Of a stretch of DNA of 5,143 nucleotides, positions 4,406-5,143 are shown in pieces. The notes beneath the pieces were generated by a model that saw only the letters and a list, made by a program, of their open reading frames with translations, ran no database searches and was not told where the DNA came from. Position numbers and translations under genes: made by a program. Position 1 is the stretch's first letter; the number at the start of each line of letters is the position of its first letter. The DNA comes from Alphaproteobacteria bacterium (GTDB lineage Bacteria; Pseudomonadota; Alphaproteobacteria; Rhizobiales; Xanthobacteraceae): NCBI GenBank assembly GCA_005883445.1, contig VAZL01000027.1, forward strand, positions 1-5,143, read 5' to 3'.

Positions 4406-5143
4406 ATGCGTAGGATCAAACGTTCGCAACGAGCCTGTGCGATCGGCATCGCGCTGGCCGCAATTCTGGGATCGATCGGGAGTGCCCCGGCGGAGGTCTA
4501 TCCCTCGCGTCCGATCACGATGATCGTACCTTATCCCGCGGGCGGCCTGTTCGATGCGCTCGCACGCATTCTGGCCGAGCCCATGCGGGCGGCACTCGCG
4601 CAAACGGTGGTGATTGAAAACGTCGGTGGTGCGGGCGGCAGCATCGCCGTTGGGCGCGTCGCGCGCGCCGCGCCGGATGGTTATACGGTCGCCATAGGCT
4701 CCGCCGATCAGTTCGTCGTCAATGCCGCGATCTACGCGCTCCCATACGACGTATCGTCAGCAAGACCGCCGTCCCAGCGGCAAATCTGAAGGAGTTGATG
4801 GCATGGCTGAAGGCAAACCATGCCCAGGTGACGCAGGGTCATAATGGTTCCGGCGGGGCACAGCACCTCTGTGGCGTCGAACTGCAACGCATCGTCGGCG
4901 CAAGCTGGCAATTCGTACCCTATCGCGGCGCTGCTCCGGCGCTGCAGGACGTGGTCGGCGGACGCGTCGATGTGATGTGTCCTTCGCCGGCGAGTTCATT
5001 GGCCATGGTGCAGAGCGGCCTGCTGCGAGCCTACGCCGTCACGGACGCCACCCGTTTGGCCTCCGCACCGGACATCCCGACGGTGGACGAGGCGGGATTT
5101 CCGCAATTGCACATTTCGGTGTGGGGCGGGCTGTTCGTGCCTA
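4406..5143 (+). pseudogene. Tripartite tricarboxylate transporter receptor (TctC/Bug family), frameshifted by an internal deletion; 3' end outside window
   Basis: Residues 1-29 are a classical Sec signal peptide: basic RRIKR, hydrophobic CAIGIALAAILGSIG, and cleavage probably after A-P-A29. The mature start YPSRPITMIVPYPAGGLFDALARIL, then IENVGGAGGSIA and APDGYT, are hallmarks of the periplasmic TctC/Bug receptors, which bind carboxylates for a TctAB-type carrier. After ALPYDV (about residue 116) the frame runs to a spurious TGA at 4787-4789. From 4753 the next frame gives IVSKTAVPAANLKELMAWLKAN, then QGHNGSGGAQHL, FVPYRGAAPALQDVVGGRVDVM and APDIPTVDEAGFP, the expected continuation, open to the window end. 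The linking segment normally following PYD (KDF.PV... up to the next strand, about 16 residues) is missing and the loss is not a multiple of three. The two halves form one binding fold and the second lacks an export signal, so the gene is most likely dead. A sequencing or assembly deletion is the alternative. No tctA/tctB is in the window. Confidence 0.82.
4788..4800 (+). promoter_or_regulatory. Possible translation-restart signal at the premature stop of the TctC-like gene
   Basis: The premature TGA (4787-4789) overlaps GAAGGAG (4788-4794), which is followed after 3 nt by ATG (4798-4800) in the frame of the C-terminal part (MAWLKAN...). The spacing is shorter than ideal. It coincides with normal coding sequence for LKELMAW, so it is probably fortuitous. 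Confidence 0.3.

Noticed and set aside
4016..4603. Minus-strand open frame of 195 codons opposite the two broken genes
   Set aside because: Arg/Gly-rich shadow; both plus-strand genes show clear family motifs over the same bases.

Overview
The window is about 5.1 kb of GC-rich DNA, judged by eye and by a few hand counts (40/60 and 43/60 G+C in two gene samples). The gene set is a C-terminal AbrB-type membrane protein, a beta-hydroxyacid dehydrogenase, a GST, a TctC-type solute receptor, and a REP-like palindrome built on a GTAGCCCG...CGGGCTAC core. It suggests an alphaproteobacterium of the Hyphomicrobiales (Bradyrhizobium/Xanthobacteraceae-like). That placement is inference from gene style, not from a marker gene.

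Layout. At 2-250 is the 3' end of an AbrB-family membrane protein. It is followed 20 nt later by a large REP/BIME-like inverted repeat (271-341). A plus-strand group comes next: a 3-hydroxyisobutyrate dehydrogenase-like oxidoreductase (439-1398), a glutathione S-transferase-like protein (1497-2144) and, only 18 nt further on, a GTG-started membrane-anchored SGNH/GDSL hydrolase (2163-3257) that is clearly poorer in GC than its neighbours. A short convergent gap with a GC-rich hairpin separates this group from a minus-strand gene for an unrecognised 121-residue protein (3349-3714). The 212-nt divergent gap (3715-3926) holds a perfect 15-bp tandem duplication and a candidate sigma-70-type promoter.

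The last 1.2 kb is the most unusual part. Two consecutive plus-strand genes, a lipocalin-like protein (3927-4321) and a TctC/Bug tripartite-tricarboxylate-transporter receptor (4406 to the window end), have each lost roughly 15-17 codons from the middle together with a frame change. Both flanks of each break still read as the expected family. In the first gene the two halves meet at an ATGA stop/start overlap, and the junction sequence is an exact 14-bp copy of a sequence 95 bp upstream. In the second, the premature TGA is embedded in a Shine-Dalgarno-like sequence just before an in-frame ATG. This looks like local gene decay or an assembly fault. A functional split is less likely.

I see no RNA gene, CRISPR array, transposase or complete mobile element, and no convincing new multi-gene system. 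The dehydrogenase and GST are consistent with small-molecule catabolism or detoxification. The SGNH protein probably acts at the cell envelope, and the TctC remnant would have served carboxylate uptake. No single pathway linking them can be shown from this window.
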